The notes under the pieces: generated by a model
Told to the model about the DNA's origin: nothing
Database searches by the model: none
The model's input: only the letters and a program-made list of their open reading frames with translations
Translations under genes and position numbers: made by a program
Assembly (NCBI GenBank): GCA_051656605.1
Contig: JBOGCF010000044.1
Span: 62,001 to 126,000 of the forward strand
Length of the DNA: 64,000 nt
Direction: 5' to 3'
Source of the DNA: UBA12018 sp051656605
GTDB lineage: Bacteria; Bacteroidota; Bacteroidia; Bacteroidales; CAMTPD01
Shown here: positions 8,885 to 17,671 of the stretch, in pieces
Layout of the letters: every line of letters starts with the position of its first letter
Numbering within the stretch: the stretch's first letter is position 1

Positions 8885-8976
8885 GAAAACTGTTTTCTAT
8901 TTTCATTGAAAAGAGAATTACGTCTTCGACGAAAACGATTTTGTGTTTTCATTGAAAACGTTTTGCCACATTACGC
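8885..8976. repeat. 23-nt phased repeat / operator-like array
   Basis: Four units begin exactly 23 nt apart (8885, 8908, 8931, 8954), each starting GAAAA. Units 1 and 3 agree at 19 of 23 positions, and their 28-nt extents (8885-8912, 8931-8958) both end TTTTCATTGAAAA. Unit 1 starts with the perfect palindrome GAAAACTGTTTTC, and unit 4 with GAAAACGTTTT. The array lies 71-162 nt upstream of the GH30 start codon. Palindromes of this type resemble LacI-family operators; that identity is an inference. Confidence 0.6.
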
Positions 8977-9000
8977 CATGTTATTAATAGTCGCAGCCAT

Positions 9001-9046
9001 AAAAAAAGAGAGAAAGTATTGCAACAGGCAATATGCTTTCTCTCTT
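9001..9046 (-). terminator. Terminator of the YceI gene
   Basis: AAGAGAGAAAG pairs with CTTTCTCTCTT, with extra pairs inside the arms. The A-run at 9001-9007 reads as a T-run after the hairpin on the minus strand. Confidence 0.85.
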
Positions 9047-9072
9047 ATACAAACAATTTTAGAATATACGAT

Positions 9073-9624
9073 CTACTCCTCAGCCAATTGCACTTCGGAA
9101 TAAACCAATATTTTATCATCAAGTTTCACGCCACTCGATTCAAGCATTTTATCCCATTCCATTCCCCACAAACTACGGTCTATGCTTCCATGAAACACGA
9201 ATCCCGCTTTTACATTGCCCCAAGGGTCGCGATCGAGACCTCTGAATTCGACATCGAGTTTGATTTGATGAGTCATGTCTTTGAGGGTTAGTTCGCCATA
9301 AAGCGAGAAACTACCGTCGTTGTCTACCGGCTCTACCGTATTACCCTCGAAGTGAATCTGAGGAAACGCCTTGCAATCAAAGAAAGCTTCGCTTTTGATA
9401 TAAGTATCCCACTCTTCGTTTCCGGTATGTACAGATACCGGATTGATAGAACAGTCAATCTCTACTTTCGAAAAATCTTCTCCCCGTGTATAGATACTTG
9501 CCGTAAAGTCGTTGAATTCGCCTTGTATATATGTAATCGCGTTGTGATTTACCTTAAATCCTACTTTGCTGTGTGCAGGATCAATGATCCACTTTGTTTT
9601 AGTGGCGTGCTCTCTTGTTTCCAT
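9073..9624 (-). CDS. YceI family protein
   Basis: A 183-residue lipocalin-like YceI protein. It has WIIDPAHSKVGFKVNH at the start, the central DFTASIYT, and a C-terminal region with LDVEFRG and DRSLWGMEWD. YceI barrels bind isoprenoid-type lipids and are often periplasmic, but no signal peptide is visible here, so this copy may be cytoplasmic. ATG 9624 gives the usual family length; the longer frame to 9732 adds an unrelated hydrophobic stretch. GAAAGAAACC lies upstream as a possible ribosome-binding region. It is a single gene with its own terminator. Confidence 0.88.
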   Translation of the reverse strand: METREHATKTKWIIDPAHSKVGFKVNHNAITYIQGEFNDFTASIYTRGEDFSKVEIDCSINPVSVHTGNEEWDTYIKSEAFFDCKAFPQIHFEGNTVEPVDNDGSFSLYGELTLKDMTHQIKLDVEFRGLDRDPWGNVKAGFVFHGSIDRSLWGMEWDKMLESSGVKLDDKILVYSEVQLAEE

Positions 9625-9720
9625 AATTTCTGTGGTTTTAAATGAGGTTTCTTTCTTATTTAAACAATCGATACGCAAAAAGAGATGTGAAAAATTGAGG
9701 TTATCTGCTATAACAAAAAC

Positions 9721-9750
9721 AAAAAAAGGCATGCCTATTCAGCATGCCTT
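9721..9750 (-). terminator. Terminator of the zinc-ribbon/Nif3 operon
   Basis: A perfect 9-bp stem, AAGGCATGC / GCATGCCTT, is followed on the minus strand by a run of T (complement of A at 9719-9727). It lies 22 nt beyond the stop of the 9773 gene. Confidence 0.85.
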
Positions 9751-9772
9751 CTATGATTAGGTAGGTATTGTA

Positions 9773-10534
9773 TTATTCTACACCTGCAAGTTCAGGGTCT
9801 ACCATGATACGTCCGCAATATTCACAAACGATGATTTTCTTGCGAAGTTTGATATCCATTTGTTTTTGAGGTGGAATCTTGTTGAAACAACCACCACAAG
9901 CATCACGTTGTACGTATACAACAGCTAGTCCGTTTCTTGCACTCTTACGAATACGTTTGAATGCAGTAAGCAAACGTGGCTCGATTGTAGTTTCGATGTG
10001 CTTAGCTGTTTCGCGAAGTCTTTCTTCTTCTTGTTTTGTTTCAGATACGATTTCGTCAAGCTCGTCTTTCTTTTGTTTCAAGTCGGCTTTACGTTCGTTA
10101 AGCGCGTGCTTAGCATCTTCAACCTCTTTATCTTTGATTTTGATGGCAGCATTCGCCTCACGGATTTTCTTTTCAGCAAATTCGATCTCTAGTCCTTGGA
10201 ACTCGATCTCTTTAGTAAGGTGATCGTATTCGCGGTTGTTGCGAACATCGTCCAATTGACCTTTGTACTTCTCGATAAGAGCTTTCGACTCTTCGATTTT
10301 GTTCTTTTGAAGTACAATTGACGATTCTAGATCTTTGATCTCATCAACGTGATTTTGAACACGAGTTTCCAAACCTTCAATCTCGTCTTCCAAATCCTGA
10401 ACTTCTAGTGGAAGCTCACCTCTAAGAGTCTTGATTCTATCAATTTCTGATACAACCGTTTGAAGCTGATACAGCGCGTAAAGCTTTTCTTCTACCGAAT
10501 ATTCTTTTTCAGCAGATTGTTTCTCTGTAGCCAT
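9773..10534 (-). CDS. Zinc-ribbon coiled-coil protein (zf-RING_7 / C4-type)
   Basis: A 253-residue protein. Most of it (about residues 20-190) is a long charged coiled coil. It ends in a C4 zinc ribbon: CGGCFN followed about 20 residues later by CEYCGRI. This is the architecture of the PF02591 family, commonly found next to Nif3-like genes, as here, where only 1 nt separates it from the upstream Nif3 stop. A nucleic-acid-related role is suspected for the family but not proven. No signal peptide or membrane segment is seen. Confidence 0.9.
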   Translation of the reverse strand: MATEKQSAEKEYSVEEKLYALYQLQTVVSEIDRIKTLRGELPLEVQDLEDEIEGLETRVQNHVDEIKDLESSIVLQKNKIEESKALIEKYKGQLDDVRNNREYDHLTKEIEFQGLEIEFAEKKIREANAAIKIKDKEVEDAKHALNERKADLKQKKDELDEIVSETKQEEERLRETAKHIETTIEPRLLTAFKRIRKSARNGLAVVYVQRDACGGCFNKIPPQKQMDIKLRKKIIVCEYCGRIMVDPELAGVE

Positions 10535-10535
10535 C

Positions 10536-11630
10536 CTATATATATTTTATTGGGTTTGAATTTACATTAGAAAAATGAACTGCAAATGTAGGGAATTTTT
10601 CCGTAATTATGTCATAAAAAATCTCTTTTGTACACACTTCGGATTCGTAATGCCCAATCACTGCAAGTAACATACGGTCTTCAACATCGTAATAGTCATT
10701 GTACTTGGCCTCGCCTGTAATATAGACGTCGGCACCATAACTCATAGCCTCTGATATCAACGATGCGCCGCTACCTCCGCAGATAGCGATCTCTTTTACT
10801 TTACGACCTATCAGTGTAGAATGCTTCACGCATTGCAGATGCAATACAGCCTTCATTCGATTCAAGAAATCAATCTCTTCTTCGTCTTCGGGAAGTTCAC
10901 CTACAACACCGAATCCCACCTGGCTCCAGTCGTTGGCCAATGCATAGAAATCATAAGCCGGCTCTTCGTAGGGATGCACCGAAAGCAAAGCTCTGGTCAC
11001 CGCCGCACGTTTGAATGCCGGTAGAATTACTTCCACACGCACTTCCTTTTCGTTGTGAAGCTCTCCGATATTACCGCAAAACGGATCGGTTCCGCTTCCG
11101 GCTCTAAAGGTACCTTCACCCTTCACGTTGTAGCTACACGAGTCGTAGTTTCCAATGTGTCCGGCTCCGGCATTGAACAAAGCCTGACGCAATTGCTCGG
11201 CATGATCGGTAGGAACAAACGTTACCAACTTGAGCAATGCCTGCTTTCGCGGACTCAATACGCGCACATTTTGCAAGCCTAGTTTCTCGGCAATACGAAA
11301 ACTTACGCCACCTTGCACACTATCGAGGTTGGTATGAGCCGAGTAGATAACCAAATCATGCTGACAAGCTTTGATTACACAACGTTCGATATAGTTGCGA
11401 CCGGTAAGAGACTTGAGCGGCTTGAATATCAAGGGATGGTGCGATATAATCAGATTACATCCCAACTCCAAAGCCTCTTCGACAACCTCCTCTGTTATAT
11501 CTAAACAAAGAAGTACGCCATTGGCCTGCTGATACACGTCGCCCACTTGTACACCTGCATTGTCATAGCTCTCTTGCAATTGAGGAGGCGCAAACAATTC
11601 TATTTCCCGAATGACATCTTTGATTCTCAT
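10536..11630 (-). CDS. Nif3-like dinuclear metal centre protein
   Basis: A 364-residue Nif3/YqfO-type protein. The N-terminal metal-binding region has ISHHPLIFKPLKS with paired histidines. There is a central CutA/PII-like insert (about residues 130-230, HPYEEPAYDF). The C-terminal half has AICGGSG and GHYESE completing the metal site. The long form with the insert is usual for Bacteroidota and Firmicutes members. Some databases call it GTP cyclohydrolase I type 2, but its real function is uncertain. It is the first gene of a two-gene operon with the zinc-ribbon protein. Confidence 0.92.
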   Translation of the reverse strand: MRIKDVIREIELFAPPQLQESYDNAGVQVGDVYQQANGVLLCLDITEEVVEEALELGCNLIISHHPLIFKPLKSLTGRNYIERCVIKACQHDLVIYSAHTNLDSVQGGVSFRIAEKLGLQNVRVLSPRKQALLKLVTFVPTDHAEQLRQALFNAGAGHIGNYDSCSYNVKGEGTFRAGSGTDPFCGNIGELHNEKEVRVEVILPAFKRAAVTRALLSVHPYEEPAYDFYALANDWSQVGFGVVGELPEDEEEIDFLNRMKAVLHLQCVKHSTLIGRKVKEIAICGGSGASLISEAMSYGADVYITGEAKYNDYYDVEDRMLLAVIGHYESEVCTKEIFYDIITEKFPTFAVHFSNVNSNPIKYI

Positions 11631-11710
11631 ATCGAATTATTATTTAGATCGTATTCGTGTTTTCGCCCTGCAAAGTTGTCTTCAATGCAGAACGACTAGT
11701 ATAGTAACAA

Positions 11711-11748
11711 AAAACGGTTGTCTCGAGTTTCCCCAAGACAACCGTTTT
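11711..11748 (-). terminator. Terminator downstream of aspS
   Basis: The inverted repeat AAAACGGTTGTCT / AGACAACCGTTTT has a perfect 13-bp stem. It lies about 100 nt past the aspS stop and about 80 nt upstream of the Nif3 start. Confidence 0.75.
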
Positions 11749-11850
11749 GTCGTTATCTGTAATTCTTAATACTAAATCCTTGAAGGGAATCACCGCCCGA
11801 TCATGAGAGTACTCATCATCATCAAGCAGTGTGTATATTTCTTTTGAATC

Positions 11851-13602
11851 TTACTCTTTGATATCTACCACAAGATTCAGTTCATCTAGCTGAACCTGAT
11901 CAATTGGAGATGGAGCATCGATCATTACATCGCGTCCCGAGTTGTTTTTAGGGAATGCGATACAGTCACGAATTGAGTCAAGACCTGCAAATAGTGAAAC
12001 CAAACGGTCAAGACCAAATGCCAAACCACCGTGAGGAGGAGCACCATATTTGAATGCATTCATCAAGAAGCCAAACTGCTCTTCTGCTTTTTCCGGAGTA
12101 AAGCCAAGCACTTCAAACATCTTGTGTTGCAATTTACTGTCGAAGATACGGATCGAACCGCCACCTACTTCAACACCATTGATTACCATATCGTAAGCAT
12201 TGGCACGTACCGCACCCGGATCAGTTTCCAACAATGGAATATCCTCCGGTTTCGGAGCTGTAAATGGGTGGTGTTTTGCAAAGAATCTGTTCAATTCTTC
12301 GTCTTTCTCTAGCAATGGGAAATCTACTACCCATAGGCAAGAGAATGTATCTTTGTCGCGAAGACCAAGACGAGCACCCATCTCAAGACGAAGTTCGCAC
12401 AATTGTTTTTGGCATTTTTCTGTTTCGCCACAAAGCACAAGGATCAAGTCGCCTGCTTTTGCACCACAACGATCAGCCCAAGCCTTCAAATCTTCTTGTG
12501 AGTAGAATTTATCTACCGACGATTTGAAAGAACCATCTTCTTCACACTTCACGTAAACCAAACCTTTGGCTCCGATTTGTGGACGTTTCACGAAGTTGGT
12601 AAGTTCGTCAAGTTGCTTTCTTGTATAGTTTGCGCAACCTTCGGCACAAATTGCACCTACGTATTCCGCACCGTCAAATACAACGAAGTCACGACCCGTA
12701 GTCAAGTCTTTCAACTCTACGAATTTCATTTCGAAACGCGTATCAGGCTTGTCACAACCGTAATATTTCATGGCATCCGCATACGACATACGAGGGAAGT
12801 CTGCGATATCGATTCCTTTCAATTTCTTGAAAAGGTGTTTTGTCAATCCTTCGAATACTTGCAATACATCTTCCTGCTCTACAAACGACATTTCGCAGTC
12901 GATTTGAGTAAACTCAGGCTGACGATCGGCACGCAAGTCTTCATCACGGAAACATTTTACAATTTGAAAGTAACGGTCAAATCCTGATACCATCAACAAT
13001 TGTTTGAATACCTGTGGTGATTGAGGCAATGCATAGAATTCACCCGGATTCATACGTGATGGAACCACAAAGTCGCGTGCTCCTTCCGGAGTAGATTTGA
13101 TAAGCACCGGAGTTTCTACTTCCATAAATGCTTGTTCATCTAGGAAACGACGTACTTCGAACGCCATTTTGTGACGAAGCTCAAGATTATAACGTACAGT
13201 ATTACGACGCAAATCAAGATATCTATATTTCATACGGATATCGTCACCACCATCTGTTTCGTCTTCGATTGTAAACGGAGGAGTTTCTGCCGCATTCAAT
13301 ACATTCAATTCTGAGACAATGATTTCGATCTCGCCTGTAGGAATATTTAAGTTTTTGCTAGAACGTTCTTTAACAGTTCCGGTAACCTGAATTACCCATT
13401 CACGACCAAGTTTATTTGCTTTTTCGCACAACTCAGCGTTTACGTCCTGATTAAAAACCAATTGCGTAATTCCGTATCTGTCGCGGATATCAACAAATGT
13501 CATACCGCCCATTTTTCTTGCGCGTTGCACCCAGCCGGCCAATGTAACGATACTATCTACATTCGCTAATCTTAGCTCTCCGCAGGTCTGTTTTCTGTAC
13601 AT
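11851..13602 (-). CDS. aspS: Aspartyl-tRNA synthetase
   Basis: A 583-residue class II aminoacyl-tRNA synthetase that charges tRNA-Asp. The order is an N-terminal OB-fold anticodon-binding domain (about residues 1-110), the class II core with motif 2 (FRDEDLRADRQPEFTQID), the bacterial GAD insert (about residues 290-410), and motif 3 (GLAFGLDRL). The length matches the bacterial-type enzyme. It is divergent from the tRNA-Pro array about 170 nt away. All signature motifs are present. Confidence 0.98.
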   Translation of the reverse strand: MYRKQTCGELRLANVDSIVTLAGWVQRARKMGGMTFVDIRDRYGITQLVFNQDVNAELCEKANKLGREWVIQVTGTVKERSSKNLNIPTGEIEIIVSELNVLNAAETPPFTIEDETDGGDDIRMKYRYLDLRRNTVRYNLELRHKMAFEVRRFLDEQAFMEVETPVLIKSTPEGARDFVVPSRMNPGEFYALPQSPQVFKQLLMVSGFDRYFQIVKCFRDEDLRADRQPEFTQIDCEMSFVEQEDVLQVFEGLTKHLFKKLKGIDIADFPRMSYADAMKYYGCDKPDTRFEMKFVELKDLTTGRDFVVFDGAEYVGAICAEGCANYTRKQLDELTNFVKRPQIGAKGLVYVKCEEDGSFKSSVDKFYSQEDLKAWADRCGAKAGDLILVLCGETEKCQKQLCELRLEMGARLGLRDKDTFSCLWVVDFPLLEKDEELNRFFAKHHPFTAPKPEDIPLLETDPGAVRANAYDMVINGVEVGGGSIRIFDSKLQHKMFEVLGFTPEKAEEQFGFLMNAFKYGAPPHGGLAFGLDRLVSLFAGLDSIRDCIAFPKNNSGRDVMIDAPSPIDQVQLDELNLVVDIKE

Positions 13603-13707
13603 AATTATAGAAAGTGTATATATGTTTGTTTCTCTGGTGTAAAAGTAGTGTAAAATTAAAACATAAGGATACTTCGCACACTTTTTTTGAAAAAAAATGC
13701 GACAAAC

Positions 13708-13738
13708 TTTGCATATTAAAAAAATTGCTTTACCTTTG
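13708..13738 (+). promoter_or_regulatory. Consensus Bacteroidota promoter of the tRNA-Pro array
   Basis: TTTG at 13708-13711, exactly 19 nt, then TACCTTTG at 13731-13738. This is a full match to TTTG-N19-TAnnTTTG. The first tRNA starts 38 nt downstream. Confidence 0.85.
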
Positions 13739-13775
13739 CACTCGCTTTTGAGAACGAAACATTCTCACAAACATT

Positions 13776-13850
13776 CGAGGTGTAGCGCAGCCCGGTTAGC
13801 GCATCTGTTTTGGGAACAGAGGGTCCCAGGTTCGAATCCTGGTACCTCGA
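13776..13850 (+). tRNA. tRNA-Pro(TGG), copy 1
   Basis: A full cloverleaf. The acceptor arms CGAGGTG and TACCTCG are followed by A73. The anticodon loop TTTGGGA gives anticodon TGG (codon CCA), and the T-loop is GGTTCGAATCC. CCA is not genome-encoded here (CGACAA follows). It is one of four identical copies. Confidence 0.97.
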
Positions 13851-13903
13851 CAAAGAAGCGATCTTTTATAGTACTGAACAATATGTAAAGATAATCATTT
13901 TAT

Positions 13904-13978
13904 CGAGGTGTAGCGCAGCCCGGTTAGCGCATCTGTTTTGGGAACAGAGGGTCCCAGGTTCGAATCCTGGTACCTCGA
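13904..13978 (+). tRNA. tRNA-Pro(TGG), copy 2
   Basis: Identical 75-nt sequence to copy 1. The spacer from copy 1 is 53 nt and unrelated to the tRNA apart from the CAAAGAA that follows each copy. Confidence 0.97.
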
Positions 13979-14019
13979 CAAAGAAATGATCTTCTTATAA
14001 TCTGCAAAGTAAAACTTTT

Positions 14020-14094
14020 CGAGGTGTAGCGCAGCCCGGTTAGCGCATCTGTTTTGGGAACAGAGGGTCCCAGGTTCGAATCCTGGTACCTCGA
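14020..14094 (+). tRNA. tRNA-Pro(TGG), copy 3
   Basis: Identical to copies 1 and 2, with the same TGG anticodon. The spacer is 41 nt. Confidence 0.97.
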
Positions 14095-14134
14095 CAAAGA
14101 GGATTCTTCTTTTTTACTTTGCAAATTAAATCTT

Positions 14135-14209
14135 CGAGGTGTAGCGCAGCCCGGTTAGCGCATCTGTTTTGGGAACAGAGGGTCCCAGGTTCGAATCCTG
14201 GTACCTCGA
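14135..14209 (+). tRNA. tRNA-Pro(TGG), copy 4
   Basis: The last identical copy, after a 40-nt spacer. It is followed immediately by the terminator of the array. Confidence 0.97.
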
Positions 14210-14210
14210 C

Positions 14211-14249
14211 AAAGCAATCATTTTCTAATAGAAAGTGGTTGCTTTTTTT
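14211..14249 (+). terminator. Terminator of the tRNA-Pro array
   Basis: AAGCAATCATTTTC pairs with GAAAGTGGTTGCTT (two G-U pairs) around a TAATA loop, followed by a T-run. Confidence 0.9.
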
Positions 14250-14677
14250 ATAGATACTATTTAAGATAGCAGACACACCCTTTTCAAAACGTCCCATAGA
14301 ATAGAAACCCCTATAAAACAAAAAACGCTTCAAGTTTCGCAACTTAAAACGCCTTTGTATTGGTTTATCTAGCTTTGGTAAGCTATACCAATACATCAAT
14401 CAGCCGTAGCTGATATTTGATGACCCCAATTAAAAAAATATTTTTTATATATGTATATTTCTGTTGTTATTGATAGACTACAAAAGTAATTAAATGTTCC
14501 TTACTTTTGATAAAAACTATCATTAATCCAGAGAATGAATCAACGAGCATACACAAAACACTGAATATATCGATCTTTATTAATTCAGACAAAAACAAAT
14601 AGGCGTTATTTATTTACCTAAAAGTAGCACCTATAAGCAACAAATGGCAGATAAAACAAATCAAAATTTGACGCTCA
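14250..14677. other. Intergenic region with three inverted repeats
   Basis: No supported gene. It holds a small stem (AAGTT TCGC AACTT near 14333-14345), a larger hairpin at 14357-14394 (GTATTGGT ... ACCAATAC with inner TAGCTT/AAGCTA), and a third at about 14395-14421 (CAGC CGTA GCTG core). Beyond 14425 it is AT-rich with no structure I can name. It may include the 3' end of the minus-strand efflux operon transcript. Confidence 0.45.
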
Positions 14678-15763
14678 TCACCCTACCTTTTTATAGTTAA
14701 ATATAGCCCAACCATTAAATACAACGGCAAAAACACCAATCGCAATCATCTCCGGAAGTAAATCGCGAAAACCACTTCCCTTCAGGATGATCAATCTTAC
14801 AACCTCCGTAAAGTAAACCGTCGGTATAAACTTCGTGATCCATTGAGCCCAATGAGGCATACTACTAATCGGAGTAAAAATACCACCCATCAAAAAGAAA
14901 ATCATCAAAAAGAAGAATGCGATAAACATCGATTGTTGCTGCGTTTGAGCAAAAGTAGACAAGAGCAATCCAAAACCACCGAATGCAATCATATACAATC
15001 CGGAGATTCCATACAACAACGCCAAACTACCTTCACTCACAATTCCATATAATAAATACGCTACAATCAATCCAAGCGTAAGGATTATGTAACCAATCAC
15101 CCAAAAAGGAATCAATTTGGCAAGTATAAAGTATTGCTTCTTGACAGGAGTCACATTGATTTGCTCAATGGTACCCACCTCCTTTTCACTCACAATATTC
15201 AAGGCCGAAAGAATGCCGCAAATCAGCGTTATCAGCATCACAAGCACACCCGGCACCATATAGAGCTTATAATTCAACTCCGGATTGAAGCGATAGTTAG
15301 GAATCAACTCCAACATCGGCTTCACTCTTGGAGTACCATAATCCTTCAATATCGAAGAGAGATACCCTACCCCAATACCGGCCTCGTTGCCGTTTACCGC
15401 ATCTGCGCCAACCCACACCGGAACAGAGAGATTCGATTTCATATTGTTTGCAAAATCAGACGGAATCTCCAGTATGATGGTAGCCTTACCATCTTCTATA
15501 GCCTCGGTAGCTTCTTGCATCGAATTACCGGAACCTATCAATTTAAAATAACCCGAAGAACAAATCTTATTTACCATTTCGGTAGATCGATACGACCCGT
15601 CGAAATCAACCACCCAGAGTTTGATCTCATTCACCTCAAACGTAGCCGCAAAAGGCAATATGATCAGCTGGATCACAGGCATCATAAATATCAATGGCAA
15701 AATAACTTTATTCCGCAGAATCTGCTTAAACTCTTTCTCCAGCAAAAAACGTAATACCCTCAT
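14678..15763 (-). CDS. ABC-2 type transporter permease (YhhJ/YbhR-like)
   Basis: A 361-residue ABC-2 permease. It has one N-terminal membrane segment (about residues 20-42), a large extracytoplasmic domain of roughly 130 residues, then five hydrophobic segments (GVLVMLITLICGIL and onward). The EKEVGTIEQINVTP motif before the second group of helices is diagnostic of the DrrB/YhhJ-type permease. It is the last gene of a six-gene export operon, 12 nt after the paralogous permease. Confidence 0.93.
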   Translation of the reverse strand: MRVLRFLLEKEFKQILRNKVILPLIFMMPVIQLIILPFAATFEVNEIKLWVVDFDGSYRSTEMVNKICSSGYFKLIGSGNSMQEATEAIEDGKATIILEIPSDFANNMKSNLSVPVWVGADAVNGNEAGIGVGYLSSILKDYGTPRVKPMLELIPNYRFNPELNYKLYMVPGVLVMLITLICGILSALNIVSEKEVGTIEQINVTPVKKQYFILAKLIPFWVIGYIILTLGLIVAYLLYGIVSEGSLALLYGISGLYMIAFGGFGLLLSTFAQTQQQSMFIAFFFLMIFFLMGGIFTPISSMPHWAQWITKFIPTVYFTEVVRLIILKGSGFRDLLPEMIAIGVFAVVFNGWAIFNYKKVG

Positions 15764-15775
15764 ATCATTTCAGCT

Positions 15776-16909
15776 TTATTCAAGTCTTGTTTTAAAACGC
15801 TTCACACTCACCACAACAAATAGCAACAACATTCCCAACATAATAAGAAGTTCTTGCCAGATAAACACAATATCCAATCCCTTAATCATGACACTTCGAA
15901 TCGAAGCAATGTACCAACGAGCAGGAATGATATTGGAAATAATTTGCAAAGGCATCGGCATATTCTGAATCGGAAAGATCAATCCCGAAAGCAAAATCGT
16001 AGGCAACATCAGCCCCATCAAAGAAATCACCATCGCCACTTGCTGATTGGGCGCAACCGTAGAGATCAATACCCCCAGCGACAACGACAACAGAATATAG
16101 ACAATACTACTGAGAAAGATCAACCCCAGATGTCCGCCATACGGAATCCCCAAAACAAAATAGGCAAGTAGCAAGATGGTACTCAAGTTGACCATCGAAA
16201 GCAGAAAATAGGGTACCACTTTCGAAATCACAATATATACCGGTTTGAAGGGCGATACAAGCAAAACCTCCATCGTTCCCATCTCCTTTTCCTTTACGAT
16301 CGATACCGACGTCATCAGCGAGCAAACCAACAAAAAGATCAACCCCATCACTCCCGGTACAAACAAATATGCACTCTCCATCTGCGGATTATAGAGCATT
16401 CGAATCTCGGGCATCAACAGGGCATTCTCATTGTGAATAAAAGCCTGTTCACTTCCGGCTACCACGCTGCCCTCCGATATCAAGATCGAATTCAAGTAAT
16501 TAATCACCAACGTAGTTTCGTTCGGATCGGCCGCATCTATGATCAGTTGTAAGGGAGTTGACTTATCCTGCGCTTTGTTTTGATCCAATAGCCGATCGTA
16601 CTTATCGGGAAACACCAACACAGCCTTTGCCTCATTTCGACGAAACAAACGCTCTACTTCTTCCAAATTACCCACCGTTCCGATCACGTCAAAATAAGGA
16701 TTTCCCGAAATTTTCGCCACCAATGAAGCACAAGCCCGACTCTGATCGGCATGCATCACGGCAAGCTTGGTGGTCTTCACCTCCGTAGTGATGGCAAAAC
16801 CAAACAAAATCATCTGGATCACCGGCATCAGCAGCAAAATCAGCATCGACTGTTTATCGCGCAAAATATGCCAAATCTCCTTTTGTATAAAAGCTAATAA
16901 ATACTTCAT
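15776..16909 (-). CDS. ABC-2 type transporter permease (YbhS-like)
   Basis: A 377-residue paralogue of the downstream permease with the same architecture: one N-terminal helix, a periplasmic domain, and five C-terminal helices, with EKEMGTMEVLLVSPF in the signature position. The two probably form the heterodimeric membrane channel. ATG 16909 was chosen because the apparent upstream start at 16915 is a TTG two codons earlier. It is 17 nt downstream of the second ATPase. Confidence 0.93.
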   Translation of the reverse strand: MKYLLAFIQKEIWHILRDKQSMLILLLMPVIQMILFGFAITTEVKTTKLAVMHADQSRACASLVAKISGNPYFDVIGTVGNLEEVERLFRRNEAKAVLVFPDKYDRLLDQNKAQDKSTPLQLIIDAADPNETTLVINYLNSILISEGSVVAGSEQAFIHNENALLMPEIRMLYNPQMESAYLFVPGVMGLIFLLVCSLMTSVSIVKEKEMGTMEVLLVSPFKPVYIVISKVVPYFLLSMVNLSTILLLAYFVLGIPYGGHLGLIFLSSIVYILLSLSLGVLISTVAPNQQVAMVISLMGLMLPTILLSGLIFPIQNMPMPLQIISNIIPARWYIASIRSVMIKGLDIVFIWQELLIMLGMLLLFVVVSVKRFKTRLE

Positions 16910-16926
16910 ATTCAATCTGCCTTACA

Positions 16927-17661
16927 TTATTCGCTACGTTGTGCCTTGCGCGCCAAACGGCGAAACACATCATCCATACTATCCACTCCGAAAGCCTGTT
17001 TTAAATTGGCCGGAGTATCCATTGCCTCAATTCGCCCGTCTACCATCACCGAAACCCGATTACAATATTCCGCTTCGTCCATATAGTGGGTAGTCACAAA
17101 TACCGTTATACCCCGTTGCGAAGCATTGTAAATAAGTTCCCAAAAGCGACGTCGGGTAAGCGGATCCACGCCTCCGGTAGGTTCATCCAAAAACACAATC
17201 TCGGGATTATGCAGAATCGCCACCGAAAACGACAATTTCTGTTTCCATCCCAACGGCAGATCGCCTACCAGCGCATTGCGATGATCCTCAAAATCGAGCT
17301 CCTTCAGCAACTGATCGGTCTTCTGGTTAATCTCTTTGGTAGTCATTCCGTAGATTCCACCAAACAGACGAATGTTTTCCCACACCTTGAGATCATTATA
17401 CAATGAAAAACGCTGACTCATATAGCCAATGTGTTGTTTGATTTTTTCCTGCTGACGTGTCACGTCAAACCCTGCCACAACACCCTCTCCGGCAGTAGGA
17501 ATACTCAGTCCGCAAAGCATGCGCATCGCTGTAGTCTTTCCCGCACCATTGGCACCCAGGAAACCAAAAATCTCCCCCTTCTCCACGGCAAACGAAATGT
17601 GATCTACGGCCACAAAACTTCCAAATTGTTTGGTTAGCCCTTTTACTTCAATAACATTCAT
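16927..17661 (-). CDS. ABC transporter ATPase (second of a pair)
   Basis: A 244-residue nucleotide-binding subunit. It has Walker A GANGAGKTT, Q-loop YMSQRFSLY, and Walker B with catalytic Glu (EIVFLDEPTGGVDP), and the H-loop His is in FVTTHYMDEA. The signature motif is LPLGWKQKL in place of LSGGQ. This variant is seen in the second half of YbhF-type dual ATPases, so the gene corresponds to that half encoded separately. It should pair with the 17672 ATPase, which carries a normal signature but lacks the Q-loop Gln. Confidence 0.94.
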   Translation of the reverse strand: MNVIEVKGLTKQFGSFVAVDHISFAVEKGEIFGFLGANGAGKTTAMRMLCGLSIPTAGEGVVAGFDVTRQQEKIKQHIGYMSQRFSLYNDLKVWENIRLFGGIYGMTTKEINQKTDQLLKELDFEDHRNALVGDLPLGWKQKLSFSVAILHNPEIVFLDEPTGGVDPLTRRRFWELIYNASQRGITVFVTTHYMDEAEYCNRVSVMVDGRIEAMDTPANLKQAFGVDSMDDVFRRLARKAQRSE

Positions 17662-17671
17662 AAGGTAAGAT

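Noticed and set aside
8885..8976. CRISPR or IS terminal repeats
   Set aside because: The 23-nt periodicity leaves no spacers and there is no transposase; the position before GH30 fits regulatory sites better.
13924..14399. Minus-strand ORFs with RGTRIRTWDPLFPKQMR-like repeats over the tRNA array
   Set aside because: They are the antisense translation of the tRNA-Pro genes, a well-known artefact. The repeats come from the identical tRNA copies.
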